The notes under the pieces: model-generated
The model's database searches: none
What the model saw: only the letters and a program-made list of their open reading frames with translations
What the model was told of the DNA's origin: nothing
Assembly: GCF_009828095.1 (NCBI RefSeq)
Contig: NZ_WTYP01000001.1
Coordinates: 1,054,001 to 1,118,000 of the forward strand
Source: Pontixanthobacter luteolus
GTDB taxonomy: Bacteria > Pseudomonadota > Alphaproteobacteria > Sphingomonadales > Sphingomonadaceae
Direction of reading: 5' to 3'
Length of the DNA: 64,000 nucleotides
Translations under genes and position numbers: made by a program
Shown: positions 32,636-42,390 of the stretch, one piece after another
How the letters are laid out: each line of letters starts with the position of its first letter
Numbering within the stretch: the first letter of the stretch is position 1

Positions 32636-33346
32636 CTATTTATCCGTGAGGATGGGATAGGGATTCACTGCGTTCGCAGGTTCCCACCATTCTGCATCCT
32701 TGGTCGTGCGCAGAATGGCAAAGTGAAGGTGCGGCGAATCAGATTCTGCATTGCCCGTGCTGCCGACACTGCCAAGCCGTTGCCCGCGGCGCACGCGTTG
32801 TCCTTCCCGCAGGCCCTGCGCATAATCCTGAAGATGGGCGTAATAATGGATCGTCAACCGGTCCTCTGATCGCACATAGATGGTCTTGCCCCCGGCAGCG
32901 GAGGCGTAAAGCTTCTCGATCGTACCGGGCGCTGCAGAAACAACGGTGGTTCCGGCAGGTGCCATTATATCCAGCGCTTCATGCAACTGCGCCCCGGCAC
33001 CTTCTCGGGTGCTGAACGTGTCGGATAGATCGCTCGCCCTGATATTGAGCACCGGGATCATGAGGCCGCGCGTTTCGGATCGCTCCGGCGAACTCGCGGT
33101 GTCGCGGTCAAGCACGGCAGCTGACGGCGCGGTCTCGCTTGGCGGGACGGTGAAAGTCTCCGGGCTTCCATCCGTCGCAATTGTTGGCACCGGGCTCGGT
33201 GCAGCTTCCGCCGGGCGGGTCACATCTTTCTGACTGTCGCTATCCGACATTTCGATCAGACTGCCGCCGCCGACGATCCATACGGCTGACGTTATCGTCG
33301 CGGTGGCAACGATCGTGACAATTCTATCGAGTATATTCATGGCCAT
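32636..33346 (-). CDS. M23-family metallopeptidase domain protein
   Basis: A 236-residue membrane-anchored protein with an N-terminal hydrophobic helix, a Pro/Thr/Ser-rich linker (about 40-95) and a LytM/M23 domain. Zinc ligands are visible as HEALD (HxxxD) near residue 120 and SPHLHF near 205, so it may be an active peptidoglycan endopeptidase. It could also be an activator. Convergent with the small exported protein. Confidence 0.92.
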   Translation of the reverse strand: MAMNILDRIVTIVATATITSAVWIVGGGSLIEMSDSDSQKDVTRPAEAAPSPVPTIATDGSPETFTVPPSETAPSAAVLDRDTASSPERSETRGLMIPVLNIRASDLSDTFSTREGAGAQLHEALDIMAPAGTTVVSAAPGTIEKLYASAAGGKTIYVRSEDRLTIHYYAHLQDYAQGLREGQRVRRGQRLGSVGSTGNAESDSPHLHFAILRTTKDAEWWEPANAVNPYPILTDK

Positions 33347-33379
33347 AAGCCCTTATAACAGGGTTTCAGCGCATTGCAC

Positions 33380-34027
33380 TCAGGCTGTTTGACCAAGCTG
33401 TTTGGCAAACGCTTCGATCACGCTGGCCTCGTCCCCGTTCCACACTGCACCCGATACCGCGAGAAAATCAGCCCCGGCTTTGATCAGCGGCGCGCAGTTT
33501 TCTGGCGTGATACCGCCAATTGCGACGCTGGGTATTTCGAACAGCTCGCTCCAGAATTCGAGCAGTTCGATCTCTGCGGAATGTTCGGTCTCTTTCGTCG
33601 TGCTGGGGAAGAAGGCACCGAAAGCTACGTAATCCGCGCCCTGCTCGCCGGCTTCCATCGCAAGGTGCCTGCTGCCGTGACAGGTCACTCCGATCTGGGC
33701 ATCGCGGCCCAGTTCCTCACGCGCATCTTTGGGTGAACCATCACCCTGTCCCAGATGAACACCATCAGCGCCCAGCCGTTTCGCCAGGGCGACATCGTCG
33801 TTGACGATGAATGCGACTTCATGCGCCGCGCATATCTCCTGCAGCGGGGCCGCCAGTTCGGCTGCCTCGTGCTGATCCAGCCCTTTGACCCGGAACTGGA
33901 AGGCCGTGACCGGATTATTTTCACCCAGCACGCTAAGAGCGCGTTCCAGCCGTGCGGGAAAACCTCCCGACACGTCGAGCGGTGAGATCAGATATAGCTG
34001 CGTTGCGATGTGTTCTGCGTTAGACAT
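33380..34027 (-). CDS. thiE: Thiamine phosphate synthase
   Basis: A 215-residue TIM-barrel enzyme joining the pyrimidine and thiazole halves of thiamine. Family segments are FQFRVKGLD, FIVNDDVALAKRLGADGVHLGQGD (phosphate and Mg binding), IGVTCHGS and SVAIGGITPENC, with the product-phosphate site near FLAVSGAVW. I found no TPP riboswitch upstream. It follows fba by 43 bases on the same strand and may be read from the same transcript. Confidence 0.92.
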   Translation of the reverse strand: MSNAEHIATQLYLISPLDVSGGFPARLERALSVLGENNPVTAFQFRVKGLDQHEAAELAAPLQEICAAHEVAFIVNDDVALAKRLGADGVHLGQGDGSPKDAREELGRDAQIGVTCHGSRHLAMEAGEQGADYVAFGAFFPSTTKETEHSAEIELLEFWSELFEIPSVAIGGITPENCAPLIKAGADFLAVSGAVWNGDEASVIEAFAKQLGQTA

Positions 34028-34070
34028 GATCGCCGCTTAGAGCCTGACGCGCGATGCGCCAAGCCCGAGC

Positions 34071-34964
34071 TCAACCCGCAATCGAAGCGTTGTAGATTTC
34101 ATCAATGGCGTTCGACAGAGTCCGGTCGAATTCCTGATCGTCCATCTGCGCCCGCAACTCTTCGAGCAATGCGCGGCTGAAGCTTGCGATCATTCCGGTG
34201 TTCTTTGCCAGTTCGCGCACAGCGTCTTCGCGCGAATAGCCGCCCGACAATGCGACAACCCGCAGCACCTTGGGGTGATCAACCAGCGGCTTGTAAATGT
34301 TGGCCTTCGAAGGAATCGTCAGCTTGAACATGACCTTCTGATCATCCCCGAGGCGGTCAAGCTGCTCAAGCGCATTTTCAAGCAAGATTTCTTCGGCTTC
34401 TGCGCGTGTATCACTACCCAGCGATGCTTCCGGCTCGAGGATTGGCATCAATCCATTTTCAAGAATCCGAAGGCCGAAATCCATCTGCTGACGGACGTTT
34501 GCAGCGATGCCTTCGGCGTTCGCCTCATGAATGACCGAGCGCATTTTGGTGCCAAACACACCGAGCTCTTTTGCACGAGCGCACATTTCATCGAGACGCG
34601 GCATGTCCTTCATCAACTGAACGCCGTTTTCCGTGTCGTGCATTCCCGCATCAACCTTCAGAAACGGAACAATCCCGCGATTGGTCAGCTGGGTCGGGAT
34701 CGGCGTGCCGTCGGCAGTCGCACCGTTCATGGTCCGCTCAAACAGGATTGCCCCAATGACTTTATCACCGGTGAAGCTGGGCGAAGTGACAATACGGCAG
34801 CGCATTTCATGGATTTTGGCAAACATTTCATCGTCGCCGGACCACTCGCTGTCTTCAACACCATAACCGCGCAGTGCCTTTGGGGTCGAACCGCCGCTCT
34901 GATCCAGAGCTGCGATAAAGCCTTTTCCTTCAGCGATCTTGGCGGTCATTTCAGCGGTGTTCAT
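34071..34964 (-). CDS. Class I fructose-bisphosphate aldolase
   Basis: A Schiff-base aldolase of about 297 residues of the bacterial class I type (cleavage or synthesis of fructose 1,6-bisphosphate). Visible segments include IAALDQSGGSTPKAL, the lysine in PFLKVDAGM, GTKMRSVIHEAN and MPILEPEASL. The start MNTAEMTAKI (34964) was chosen; an in-frame ATG nine bases earlier is equally possible. It lies 266 bases after pgk, in the same direction as the tkt-gap-pgk genes. That gap shows no convincing promoter or hairpin to my eye. Confidence 0.93.
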   Translation of the reverse strand: MNTAEMTAKIAEGKGFIAALDQSGGSTPKALRGYGVEDSEWSGDDEMFAKIHEMRCRIVTSPSFTGDKVIGAILFERTMNGATADGTPIPTQLTNRGIVPFLKVDAGMHDTENGVQLMKDMPRLDEMCARAKELGVFGTKMRSVIHEANAEGIAANVRQQMDFGLRILENGLMPILEPEASLGSDTRAEAEEILLENALEQLDRLGDDQKVMFKLTIPSKANIYKPLVDHPKVLRVVALSGGYSREDAVRELAKNTGMIASFSRALLEELRAQMDDQEFDRTLSNAIDEIYNASIAG

Positions 34965-35230
34965 CGTATTCATCCTGCTTGCTTGCATACGAATGCATGG
35001 AGGGTTCGGCGCGCCTTTACCCATGCCCCATGCGCTTCGCAAGTTCATGCGGCGCGCAATTCACGTTTCAAACGCTGGTTTGTCCCAAAGGGAGAAAATG
35101 GCACGTGCCGGGCCGCATGCAGCAAAGCATACGCGCAAGTAGCCGAACCGCGACCAGCCAATGGCAAACAGAGATTTTGCGGACCGCAGGGTGCCGGATT
35201 ATCGCACCCACGCCGCCGATACTGCTGACC

Positions 35231-36442
35231 TCAGGATTTCAGCGCTGCGACTCCGGGCAGTTCCCTGCCCTCCATCCATTCGAGGAAAGCACCGCCTGCA
35301 GTGGAGATATAGCTGAAATCGCCGGCCACCCCCGCATGATTGAGCGCAGCGACAGTATCGCCCCCACCCGCCACCGAAATCAGCGAATCCGCCTTCGATA
35401 ATGCCGCAGCGGTCTTGGCCAGCGCAACAGTTGCTTCGTCGAAAGGCTCTGTCTCGAATGCGCCCATCGGTCCGTTCCAGACCAGCGTCTTGCAGGTTTT
35501 CAGCACGTCCCCCAGCGCCTCGACAGCCTGCGGCCCCACGTCGAGAATCATCTCGTCGGCCGCGACTTCGTGCACATTGCAGGTTCGCACACTTGGGGGA
35601 TTGGCAGCGAATTCCTTCGCTACAACGACATCATAGGGAAGATGTACAGTGCAGCCGGCATGGTCGGCCTTGTCCATGATCGCATTTGCTGTGTCGGTGA
35701 GGTCGTGTTCGCACAGCGATTTACCAACATCCACGCCGCGCGCAGCCAGGAACGTATTGGCCATGCCGCCGCCGATAATCAGGTGCTGGACCTTCCCCAC
35801 GAGGTTTTCGAGGACTGCCAGCTTGGAGGATACCTTCGCGCCGCCAACGACCGCAGCAACCGGAGGTTCGGGCTTGTCGAGCGCCGCTTCCAGAGCGGTA
35901 AGCTCTTTTTCCATCGCCCGCCCAGCAAAGGAAGGAAGCAATTTCGCGATTCCTTCAGTGCTCGCATGAGCGCGGTGCGCCGCAGAGAACGCATCGTTGA
36001 CGTAGAAATCACCATTGGCGGCGATGCCGCGGGCGAATTCTTCGTCGTTAGCCTCTTCACCGGGCCAGAAACGGGTGTTTTCCAGCAAACCGATATCCCC
36101 GTTACGCAGGATGCCGATGGACTGTTCGACCACCGGTCCCTGCACTTCGGGGATGAACATGACCTCGCGGCCCAGCACATCCTCGACCGCGTCGAGCGTC
36201 ATGCTGACCGACATGGTCGAGTTACGTTCACCCTTGGGCCGGCCAAAATGGGCCAGCAGCAGAACTTTCGCACCCGCATCTGCGAGCTCGAGAATTGTCG
36301 GAGCAGATGCCTGAACGCGGGTCGTGTCGGTTACCGAACCGCCGTCCATCGGCAGGTTCAGATCGACCCGAACCAGCGCCACCTTGCCAGTGACATCGCC
36401 GAGAACGGTGCCGAGATCATCGAGAGTGCGAAAGTTGCTCAT
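35231..36442 (-). CDS. pgk: Phosphoglycerate kinase
   Basis: The ATP-generating glycolytic kinase (403 residues). Conserved parts are [27 protein letters not shown], the hinge FVVNDAF-like [26 protein letters not shown] and [14 protein letters not shown]. Two adjacent ATGs follow AAGGAG. The second, at 36442, has the better spacing. The stop of gap is only 10 bases upstream, so gap and pgk are co-transcribed. Confidence 0.97.
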   Translation of the reverse strand: MSNFRTLDDLGTVLGDVTGKVALVRVDLNLPMDGGSVTDTTRVQASAPTILELADAGAKVLLLAHFGRPKGERNSTMSVSMTLDAVEDVLGREVMFIPEVQGPVVEQSIGILRNGDIGLLENTRFWPGEEANDEEFARGIAANGDFYVNDAFSAAHRAHASTEGIAKLLPSFAGRAMEKELTALEAALDKPEPPVAAVVGGAKVSSKLAVLENLVGKVQHLIIGGGMANTFLAARGVDVGKSLCEHDLTDTANAIMDKADHAGCTVHLPYDVVVAKEFAANPPSVRTCNVHEVAADEMILDVGPQAVEALGDVLKTCKTLVWNGPMGAFETEPFDEATVALAKTAAALSKADSLISVAGGGDTVAALNHAGVAGDFSYISTAGGAFLEWMEGRELPGVAALKS

Positions 36443-36452
36443 CATGTGCTCC

Positions 36453-37460
36453 TTAGAGCAAGCCAGCCATGACACCGGCGGTGTCGATCATGCGGTTGGA
36501 GAAGCCCCATTCATTATCATACCATGAAACAACACGGCACAGCTTTCCTTCCATGACGGAAGTTTCGAGGCTGTCGATGGTCGAGCTTGCGGGATAGTGG
36601 TTGAAATCGCTGCTAACCAAAGGCTGGTCTGTGTAATCGAGCACACCCTTCATCGGACCTTCGGAAGCTGCCTTGAGCGCGGCGTTCAATTCTTCCGCAG
36701 TTGTGTCGCGGCCCGGTGTGAATACCAGATCGACGAGGCTTACATTGGGCGTTGGAACACGAACCGACGAACCATCCAGCTTGCCAGCCAGTTCCGGCAG
36801 CACCAGACCGACAGCGCGAGCAGCACCGGTGGTGGTCGGGATCATGTTCTGCGCACCGCCGCGGGCACGGCGCATATCGCTGTGCATCTGGTCGAGCATA
36901 CGCTGGTCATTGGTATAGCTGTGGATCGTAGTCATGAAACCGCGTTCGATACCGACCAGGTCATTAAGGACCTTGGCAACCGGCGACAGGCAGTTGGTGG
37001 TGCAGCTGGCGTTGGAAACGATGACATCGTCCGAGGTCAGGATGTCGTGGTTGACGCCGTATACGATGGTCGCGGTAACATTCTTCGCCGGGGCGGAAAT
37101 CAGGACACGCTTGGCTCCTGCCTTCAAATGCGGTTCGGCTGCCTCGTGCGACTGGAAGAAGCCGGTGCATTCGAGAACGATGTCGACGCCCATCTCACCA
37201 TGAGGAAGATTGCCCGGATCGCGTTCGGAAGTGACGGCGATTTTCTTGCCGTTTACAGTGATGCTGTCATCGCTGGCAGATACTTCGCCCGGGAAACGGC
37301 CGTGCGTGGAATCGTACTGGAACAGCAGCGCATTCGCCTTTGCGTCAGCCAGATCGTTGATCGCGACCAGATCGAGATCGTGATCGTCACGCTCCAGAAT
37401 TGCGCGAGCCACAAGGCGGCCGATGCGCCCAAAACCGTTGATTGCAACCTTCGTCGCCAT
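36453..37460 (-). CDS. gap: Glyceraldehyde-3-phosphate dehydrogenase, type I
   Basis: A 335-residue phosphorylating GAPDH. The NAD-binding N-terminus [12 protein letters not shown] and the active-site NASCTTNC (Cys153) are intact. The residue after the second beta strand is acidic (AINDLAD), in favour of NAD over NADP. It sits 15 bases after tkt and 10 bases before pgk. Confidence 0.97.
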   Translation of the reverse strand: MATKVAINGFGRIGRLVARAILERDDHDLDLVAINDLADAKANALLFQYDSTHGRFPGEVSASDDSITVNGKKIAVTSERDPGNLPHGEMGVDIVLECTGFFQSHEAAEPHLKAGAKRVLISAPAKNVTATIVYGVNHDILTSDDVIVSNASCTTNCLSPVAKVLNDLVGIERGFMTTIHSYTNDQRMLDQMHSDMRRARGGAQNMIPTTTGAARAVGLVLPELAGKLDGSSVRVPTPNVSLVDLVFTPGRDTTAEELNAALKAASEGPMKGVLDYTDQPLVSSDFNHYPASSTIDSLETSVMEGKLCRVVSWYDNEWGFSNRMIDTAGVMAGLL

Positions 37461-37475
37461 GGAAATAACTCCTGC

Positions 37476-39473
37476 TTAACCGTTGAGTTTATTAGTGATC
37501 TGCGGAACGATAGCGTCCGCTGTGAAACCGAATTTCTCGAACAAATCGCTCGCCGGGGCCGACGCGCCGAAGCGGTCAATGCCGATATTGATTCCGTCCG
37601 TACCGGTATAGCGTTCCCAGCCAAAACTGGTGCCCGCCTCAATCGATACCTTCAGCGTATCGGCCGGCAGAATATCCGAGCGATAGGCTGCGTCCTGCGC
37701 GTCGAACAGTTCGGTGCACGGCATGGATACGACATCGGCGCCAATTCCCTGCTGCTCAAGCTGATCGGCGACCTGCACCGCCAACTGGACTTCCGAACCG
37801 GTCGCGACCAGCACAACCTTGCGGTCTGCATTCGCGGCGCGCAGGCGATACCCGCCGTTCGCGCTGCGGTTCTTCGCCGATGTCCAGTTCTTGTCGCCCT
37901 CACCTCGCAATTGCGGCAGACCCTGACGCGAAAGCGCGAGGATTGACGGCGTCGAAGGTGTTTCAAGCGCCAGCGCCCAACATTCCGCTGTCTCGATCGT
38001 GTCGCAGGGGCGATAGACATTGAGGTTTGGCACAAGGCGCAGGCTCATAACCTGTTCCACCGGCTGGTGGGTCGGCCCGTCTTCGCCCAGCCCGATGCTG
38101 TCATGCGTCATCACATAAACGACACCGGTCTGCTGAAGCGCGCTCAGGCGGATGGCGTTGCGGCAGTAATCACTGAAGATCAGGAAGGTCCCGCCATAGG
38201 GGACCACGCCGCCGTGAAGCATCATACCGTTCATGGCCGCAGCCATGCCGAATTCCCGGATGCCGTAATATAGGTAACGGCCCGCATAATTGTTTGCACT
38301 GAATGGCTCGGTGCTCGGGGTCTTGGTGTTGTTCGACCCGGTGAGATCAGCAGAACCACCGACCAGGTGCGGGATTTGCTGCGTGAGCGGACCAAGTGCC
38401 ATTTCCGACGCCTTGCGGGTCGCGACCTTTTGCGGCTCGGCAACCAGACCTGCGATGTGCGCCTCGATTGCCGGACTTGCGAGCTTCGCAATGTTGTCCA
38501 TACGGCTTTCGAATTCGCCCTTCTTGTCCGAAGCATCGAAGCGGGACTGCCACGCTGCGCGTTCCTTCGCGCCGCGATCGCCGGTCGACTTCCAATCGGC
38601 AGTGATATCGTCCGGCACAACGAACGGTTCGTATTCCCAGCCAAGCATTTCGCGTGCGGCGGCGATTTCGTCGGGACCGAGCGGCGCACCGTGGGTTGCT
38701 GATGTGCCCTGCTTGTTAGGCGCGCCCTTGCCGATGATTGTCTTGCAGGCGACGAGCGAAGGGCGATCATCCGCCATCGCTTCTTCGATTGCGCGGCTGA
38801 TGTCGGAGGCATCGTGCCCGTCGCAGCTTACGACGTGCCAGCCTGCGGATTGGTGGCGGGCCTTCACGTCTTCGCTGGTCGAAAGGTCAGCCGCGCCATC
38901 GATAGTGATGTTGTTGTCATCCCACAGCACGATCAGCTGACCCAGCTTCAAATGCCCGGCAAGTCCGATTGCCTCGTGGTTGATGCCTTCCATCAGGCAC
39001 CCGTCACCGGCGATTGCCCAGGTGCGATGGTTGACCAGATCATCGCCGAAATGTGCATTCAACTGGCGTTCTGCAATCGCCATGCCGACAGCCATGGCGA
39101 CGCCCTGGCCCAGCGGACCGGTGGTGCATTCGACACCGTCCAGCAGGAAGTTTTCCGGGTGTCCGGCACACGGACTGCCCAGCTGGCGGAAGTTGCGGAT
39201 GTCGTCCATCGTCGGTGCCGCGTATCCGGACAGGTGAAGGAGCGAATAGATCAGCATCGAACCATGACCGGCAGACAGGACGAAACGGTCGCGGTCGGCC
39301 CAATGCGGCGCGGAAGGATCGAATTTCAGATATTTGGACCACAGGATGGTCGCGACATCTGCCATCCCCATCGGCATTCCGGGATGCCCGGAATTCGCTG
39401 CCTGGACAGCGTCCATCGAAAGGGCACGGATGGCATTGGCCATGGGTGCCATGCGGGACGGATCGAGGCTCAT
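37476..39473 (-). CDS. tkt: Transketolase
   Basis: A thiamine-diphosphate enzyme of 665 residues for the pentose phosphate pathway. Features are NSGHPGMPMGMAD near residue 27, the TPP-binding GDGCLMEGINHEA near 150, IGKGAPNKQGT, and MTHDSIGLGEDGPTHQPVEQ near 460. The frame is open up to 40337, but the protein begins at MSLDPSRM (39473), preceded by GGAG. It is the first gene of tkt-gap-pgk and is divergent from the zapA cluster across 217 bases. Confidence 0.96.
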   Translation of the reverse strand: MSLDPSRMAPMANAIRALSMDAVQAANSGHPGMPMGMADVATILWSKYLKFDPSAPHWADRDRFVLSAGHGSMLIYSLLHLSGYAAPTMDDIRNFRQLGSPCAGHPENFLLDGVECTTGPLGQGVAMAVGMAIAERQLNAHFGDDLVNHRTWAIAGDGCLMEGINHEAIGLAGHLKLGQLIVLWDDNNITIDGAADLSTSEDVKARHQSAGWHVVSCDGHDASDISRAIEEAMADDRPSLVACKTIIGKGAPNKQGTSATHGAPLGPDEIAAAREMLGWEYEPFVVPDDITADWKSTGDRGAKERAAWQSRFDASDKKGEFESRMDNIAKLASPAIEAHIAGLVAEPQKVATRKASEMALGPLTQQIPHLVGGSADLTGSNNTKTPSTEPFSANNYAGRYLYYGIREFGMAAAMNGMMLHGGVVPYGGTFLIFSDYCRNAIRLSALQQTGVVYVMTHDSIGLGEDGPTHQPVEQVMSLRLVPNLNVYRPCDTIETAECWALALETPSTPSILALSRQGLPQLRGEGDKNWTSAKNRSANGGYRLRAANADRKVVLVATGSEVQLAVQVADQLEQQGIGADVVSMPCTELFDAQDAAYRSDILPADTLKVSIEAGTSFGWERYTGTDGINIGIDRFGASAPASDLFEKFGFTADAIVPQITNKLNG

Positions 39474-39690
39474 TCGGGAAGCTCCTGCCGGATAGAATTT
39501 TTGTACACGCGCAGATAGCGATTCGGCGCGCGCGAAGCCTTCGCGGACGCGCTCTTGCAGGTCAAGGATTGCCGTTAAGCCGATCCCCAGCAGGATTGAC
39601 CGCACCATGACACATCCGGTCCGGCCATAAATTATCAACAGGCCACGCCAAGCCTTTGCCTGACAACGCCAATTCGGATAAAAAGCGCGC

Positions 39691-39885
39691 ATGAGCGGAG
39701 ACCGTATCGAATCTGCTGTCCAACGTATTGAGACAGCACTTGCACGCATTGCGAAGGCCGCGGACAGCGCGCCGGCATCACCGTCAGCTGTGTCGGCGCT
39801 CGTGGTGAAACATGAGGCGCTGCGCGAAACGGCATCGAACACTCTGTTGCAACTCGACAATCTGATCGAGGAGCTCGAGAAGTGA
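39691..39885 (+). CDS. 64-residue coiled-coil protein coupled to zapA
   Basis: A small protein with two heptad-patterned helices (IESAVQRIETALARIAKAA and NTLLQLDNLIEELEK) joined by a short Ser/Ala/Pro linker. Its TGA overlaps the zapA GTG start in a four-base GTGA, so the two are translated together, probably as partners. No database family is recognised. It may act with ZapA in cell division, which is inferred only from position and coiled-coil character. Confidence 0.78.
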   Translation: MSGDRIESAVQRIETALARIAKAADSAPASPSAVSALVVKHEALRETASNTLLQLDNLIEELEK

Positions 39886-40589
39886 ACCAGGTGAAAGTCA
39901 CCATTGGCCGGCGCGAATACAGCGTGGCCTGCGCCCCCGGTGAGGAAGGTCACGTGGCCAGTCTGGGCGCGATGATCCACGAAAAACTGAGCCAGCTGGG
40001 CGCCGACCTGCCTGTGAGTGAGTCGCAGAACCTTCTCTTCGGTGCCTTGTTTGTTGCCGATGAGCTGCACGAGGCGCGCAAGAGCGCAGCGGACAGGCAG
40101 CAGGAACACGATCGTCAGCTGAGCGAGTTGAACGAGACTGTCCGCAGCGCCAGCGTCGCCGTGGGGCAGCGCGACGAATTGCAGTTGAAGGTGAGCGATT
40201 TGGAATCCGAACTGGACGGATTGCAGTCTGCACAGCAGCGCCACAATGCAGAAGTCGATGACATGCGGACCGAACTGGCCCAGCGGCGCGAGGAAGCCGA
40301 AAGTGCGGTAGGCGAGAAGGAAGTAATCGCGGCTCAACTTGCGGAGATTACTCGCGAACGCGACAATTTGCTGAGCAAGATCGAGAGCAAGAACGAGCTT
40401 CTTGAAATTGCCAATGACAAGATGCGTGAAACCAACGCGAAGCTCGACGAGGCTCTCAATTCAGCGAGCCAACCGTCAGAGAGCGCTGATCTGGCAAACG
40501 ACCCAGACCTTGCGCCCGCACTGGAAAGATTCGCCAACTTGCTGGAAGAATGTGCAGACAAGCTTGAGAAGCACGACAGCAACACCTAA
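39882..40589 (+). CDS. zapA: ZapA-type cell division protein with long coiled-coil extension
   Basis: The first 75 residues or so match ZapA (VTIGRREYSVACAPGEEGHV, a globular FtsZ-binding domain). The rest, about 78-210, is a long charged coiled coil (HDRQLSELNETV, ELQLKVSDLESELDGLQ, REEAESAVGEKEV, NELLEIANDKM). It ends in an acidic helix. At 235 residues it is about twice the usual ZapA length. It starts with GTG inside the stop of the 64-residue gene. 6S RNA and the 5-FCL gene follow, an order common in proteobacteria. Confidence 0.88.
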   Translation: MNQVKVTIGRREYSVACAPGEEGHVASLGAMIHEKLSQLGADLPVSESQNLLFGALFVADELHEARKSAADRQQEHDRQLSELNETVRSASVAVGQRDELQLKVSDLESELDGLQSAQQRHNAEVDDMRTELAQRREEAESAVGEKEVIAAQLAEITRERDNLLSKIESKNELLEIANDKMRETNAKLDEALNSASQPSESADLANDPDLAPALERFANLLEECADKLEKHDSNT

Positions 40590-40591
40590 AT

Positions 40592-40779
40592 GGTGTGTGG
40601 CGGGACTGCCCGGTACGAGCCGCAGAACATCCCTGAGGCTATAAGCAATCCAAGGGAGCTGTCCCTGTCCAAGGTAACGTTTCGCACGGGGCCTTGAGGC
40701 ACACGGCGCCCACCTGACGTTTTAGGCGTCGGCGGATTTCCCGGTAAACGACCCATGGTGGTTCCGCCACTCCACACGA
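40592..40779 (+). ncRNA. ssrS: 6S RNA (SsrS)
   Basis: The gap between zapA and the 5-FCL gene, the classic 6S RNA location, begins GGTGTGTGGCGG and ends CCGCCACTCCACAC. These ends pair to form the long closing stem. Internal complementary blocks flank an open central region, as in 6S RNA, which mimics an open promoter and binds housekeeping RNA polymerase. The exact ends are estimated. Confidence 0.78.
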
Positions 40780-40792
40780 GCCTAGGGAACCC

Positions 40793-41365
40793 ATGGCCAG
40801 CAAATCGACACTTCGCAGAGAGATGCGCGCTTTGCGGCGCGAGCATGCCTCCGCCGTTCCCGAAAACATGCGCGGTCTCATTTTTCGGCATCCGCCCGGT
40901 CCCTTGCGCGAATTGATCAAGCCGGACTGGACGATCGGGCTTTATCATGCTGCCGAGCATGAAGCGCCTGCCTCCGGCTATGCGAGACATTTCTCCGAAG
41001 CCGGCCATCCTGTGGCCCTGCCCCGGTTCGAATCCAAAGATTCGCCGATGGACTTTGCCGCCCATGACGATCCGTTTGGAGAGCAGGATCTGGAGCACGG
41101 CCCGTTCGGGATCATGCAGCCTGCCGCCAGCAGCATAGCCCTTACGCCTGATATCCTGTTTGTGCCGCTGCTTGCTTTCAACGATCAGGGTGCGCGGCTT
41201 GGCCAAGGCGGCGGGCATTATGACCGCTGGCTTGCAGACAACCCCGAAACGAAAGCAATTGGCATGGCTTGGGATTGCCAATTGCTCGACCAGATACCTA
41301 CGGAGCCGCACGATATGATGCTGGACGCCATCGTTACCCCTACCCGCCTTTACGGGCCGTTCTGA
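40793..41365 (+). CDS. 5-formyltetrahydrofolate cyclo-ligase
   Basis: A 190-residue enzyme (YgfA/FAU1 family) converting 5-formyl-THF to 5,10-methenyl-THF with ATP. The diagnostic GQGGGHYDRWL motif is near residue 140, and the basic N-terminus KSTLRREMRALRRE is typical. It follows 6S RNA by 13 bases and shares one base with the next gene (TGATG). Confidence 0.95.
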   Translation: MASKSTLRREMRALRREHASAVPENMRGLIFRHPPGPLRELIKPDWTIGLYHAAEHEAPASGYARHFSEAGHPVALPRFESKDSPMDFAAHDDPFGEQDLEHGPFGIMQPAASSIALTPDILFVPLLAFNDQGARLGQGGGHYDRWLADNPETKAIGMAWDCQLLDQIPTEPHDMMLDAIVTPTRLYGPF

Positions 41366-41580
41366 TGCGCAAGGAACCGACTGCTCGCATCCCTCTGGGA
41401 ATTCTCGGCTTGCTGATCGCCCTGACGATCTACGGCGTCGTCCTCGCGCGTTATTTGCCCGATCTGATTGGTGATTGGCCAACCCTGGCCCAAACACTGA
41501 TCTACATCGTTCTGGGGGTGATCTGGCTGCTGCCGCTACGCCGTTTCCTTATCTGGATGGAAACAGGGAAATGGGGCTAG
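41365..41580 (+). CDS. DUF2842 small membrane protein
   Basis: 71 residues with two hydrophobic helices (GILGLLIALTIYGVVLA and LIYIVLGVIWLLPL) and a C-terminal RRFLIWMETGKW, typical of the DUF2842 family. The ATG at 41365 overlaps the TGA of the 5-FCL gene by one base (TGATG), which decides the start. Function unknown. Confidence 0.88.
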   Translation: MRKEPTARIPLGILGLLIALTIYGVVLARYLPDLIGDWPTLAQTLIYIVLGVIWLLPLRRFLIWMETGKWG

Positions 41581-41659
41581 GCACGCGCATTTAGAGCGAA
41601 GCCGCGCCTCAGATAGACTGACTAAATTTCTCGGAGAAACCAGCGCCCCACAAAAGTGG

Positions 41660-41736
<77 letters not shown>

Positions 41737-41925
41737 GTGCAAGACTGCGCTTGGGAGCCGCGCAACTAGGCCAGCATCGTAATGCTGTCAACGCACAAAA
41801 AGGCCATTTTTCGAACAGTTTTCAACAAATCTGCCGGTGCCCCCTAATTTACCTCCGTTAACCATATTTTTGCCCGCTCCTGTCATGCCTTTTCGCCTCT
41901 AGACGAAGGCTAAGGACAGATCGGA

Positions 41926-42384
41926 ATGACGAATTTTTTCAGGATCGGCCTGTGCGGTGTGGCCGCGATTCTCGCCCCTTTGGCTTCAGCCCATGCAAAC
42001 TCCGGCGTGAAGCTGTCGCGCGCTGTATATGTTGAGCGTGTTGCCGATAACGGACAGCGGGAAATCGCGCCTGCACGCCAGTTCCGCAAGGGAGACACGG
42101 TTATCCTGCTGGTCGAATGGAACTCCGCGCGGGCAGGCGACGCATTCACTGTTTCAAGTCCGATCCCGCCGAGCCTGTCTTTCAAACGCAGCAGTCTGCG
42201 CACGCAGAGCGTATCGGTTGATGGCGGCCGCAATTGGGGCCTGATCGGCAACCTGCGCATCCGCGACGAATTCGGCGAACGCATGGCCACAGTCGAGGAT
42301 GTGACCCATCTTCGCTGGCAGATTGCGCCAGGTGATGCCGGGCAGAAGAACGGCCGGATCACCTATAGCGCAATCGTGCGTTGA
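41926..42384 (+). CDS. Exported protein with a DUF11-like repeat domain
   Basis: A 152-residue secreted protein with a signal peptide (GLCGVAAILAPLASAHA). The mature part (ARQFRKGDTVILLVEWN, FTVSSPIPPSLSF, VSVDGG, RWQIAPG) resembles the beta-sandwich repeats of DUF11-type surface proteins, here as a single copy. Function unknown. A TTAACCAT sequence at 41858-41865, similar to a CtrA half-site, lies upstream. The gene is convergent with the E2 gene, six bases away. Confidence 0.78.
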   Translation: MTNFFRIGLCGVAAILAPLASAHANSGVKLSRAVYVERVADNGQREIAPARQFRKGDTVILLVEWNSARAGDAFTVSSPIPPSLSFKRSSLRTQSVSVDGGRNWGLIGNLRIRDEFGERMATVEDVTHLRWQIAPGDAGQKNGRITYSAIVR

Positions 42385-42390
42385 GCGTGC

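Noticed and set aside
33300-34070. TPP riboswitch near thiE
   Set aside because: No CTGAGA or thi-box-like conserved core could be found upstream of thiE or fba.
39474-40337. The open frame extending transketolase upstream by 288 codons
   Set aside because: Known transketolases begin near MSLDPSRM with a GGAG site; the extension would run antisense through the small coiled-coil gene and zapA.
40586-41497. A 303-codon minus-strand frame over the 6S RNA and 5-FCL gene
   Set aside because: No family resemblance; the plus strand carries a clear 5-FCL gene and a folded RNA.
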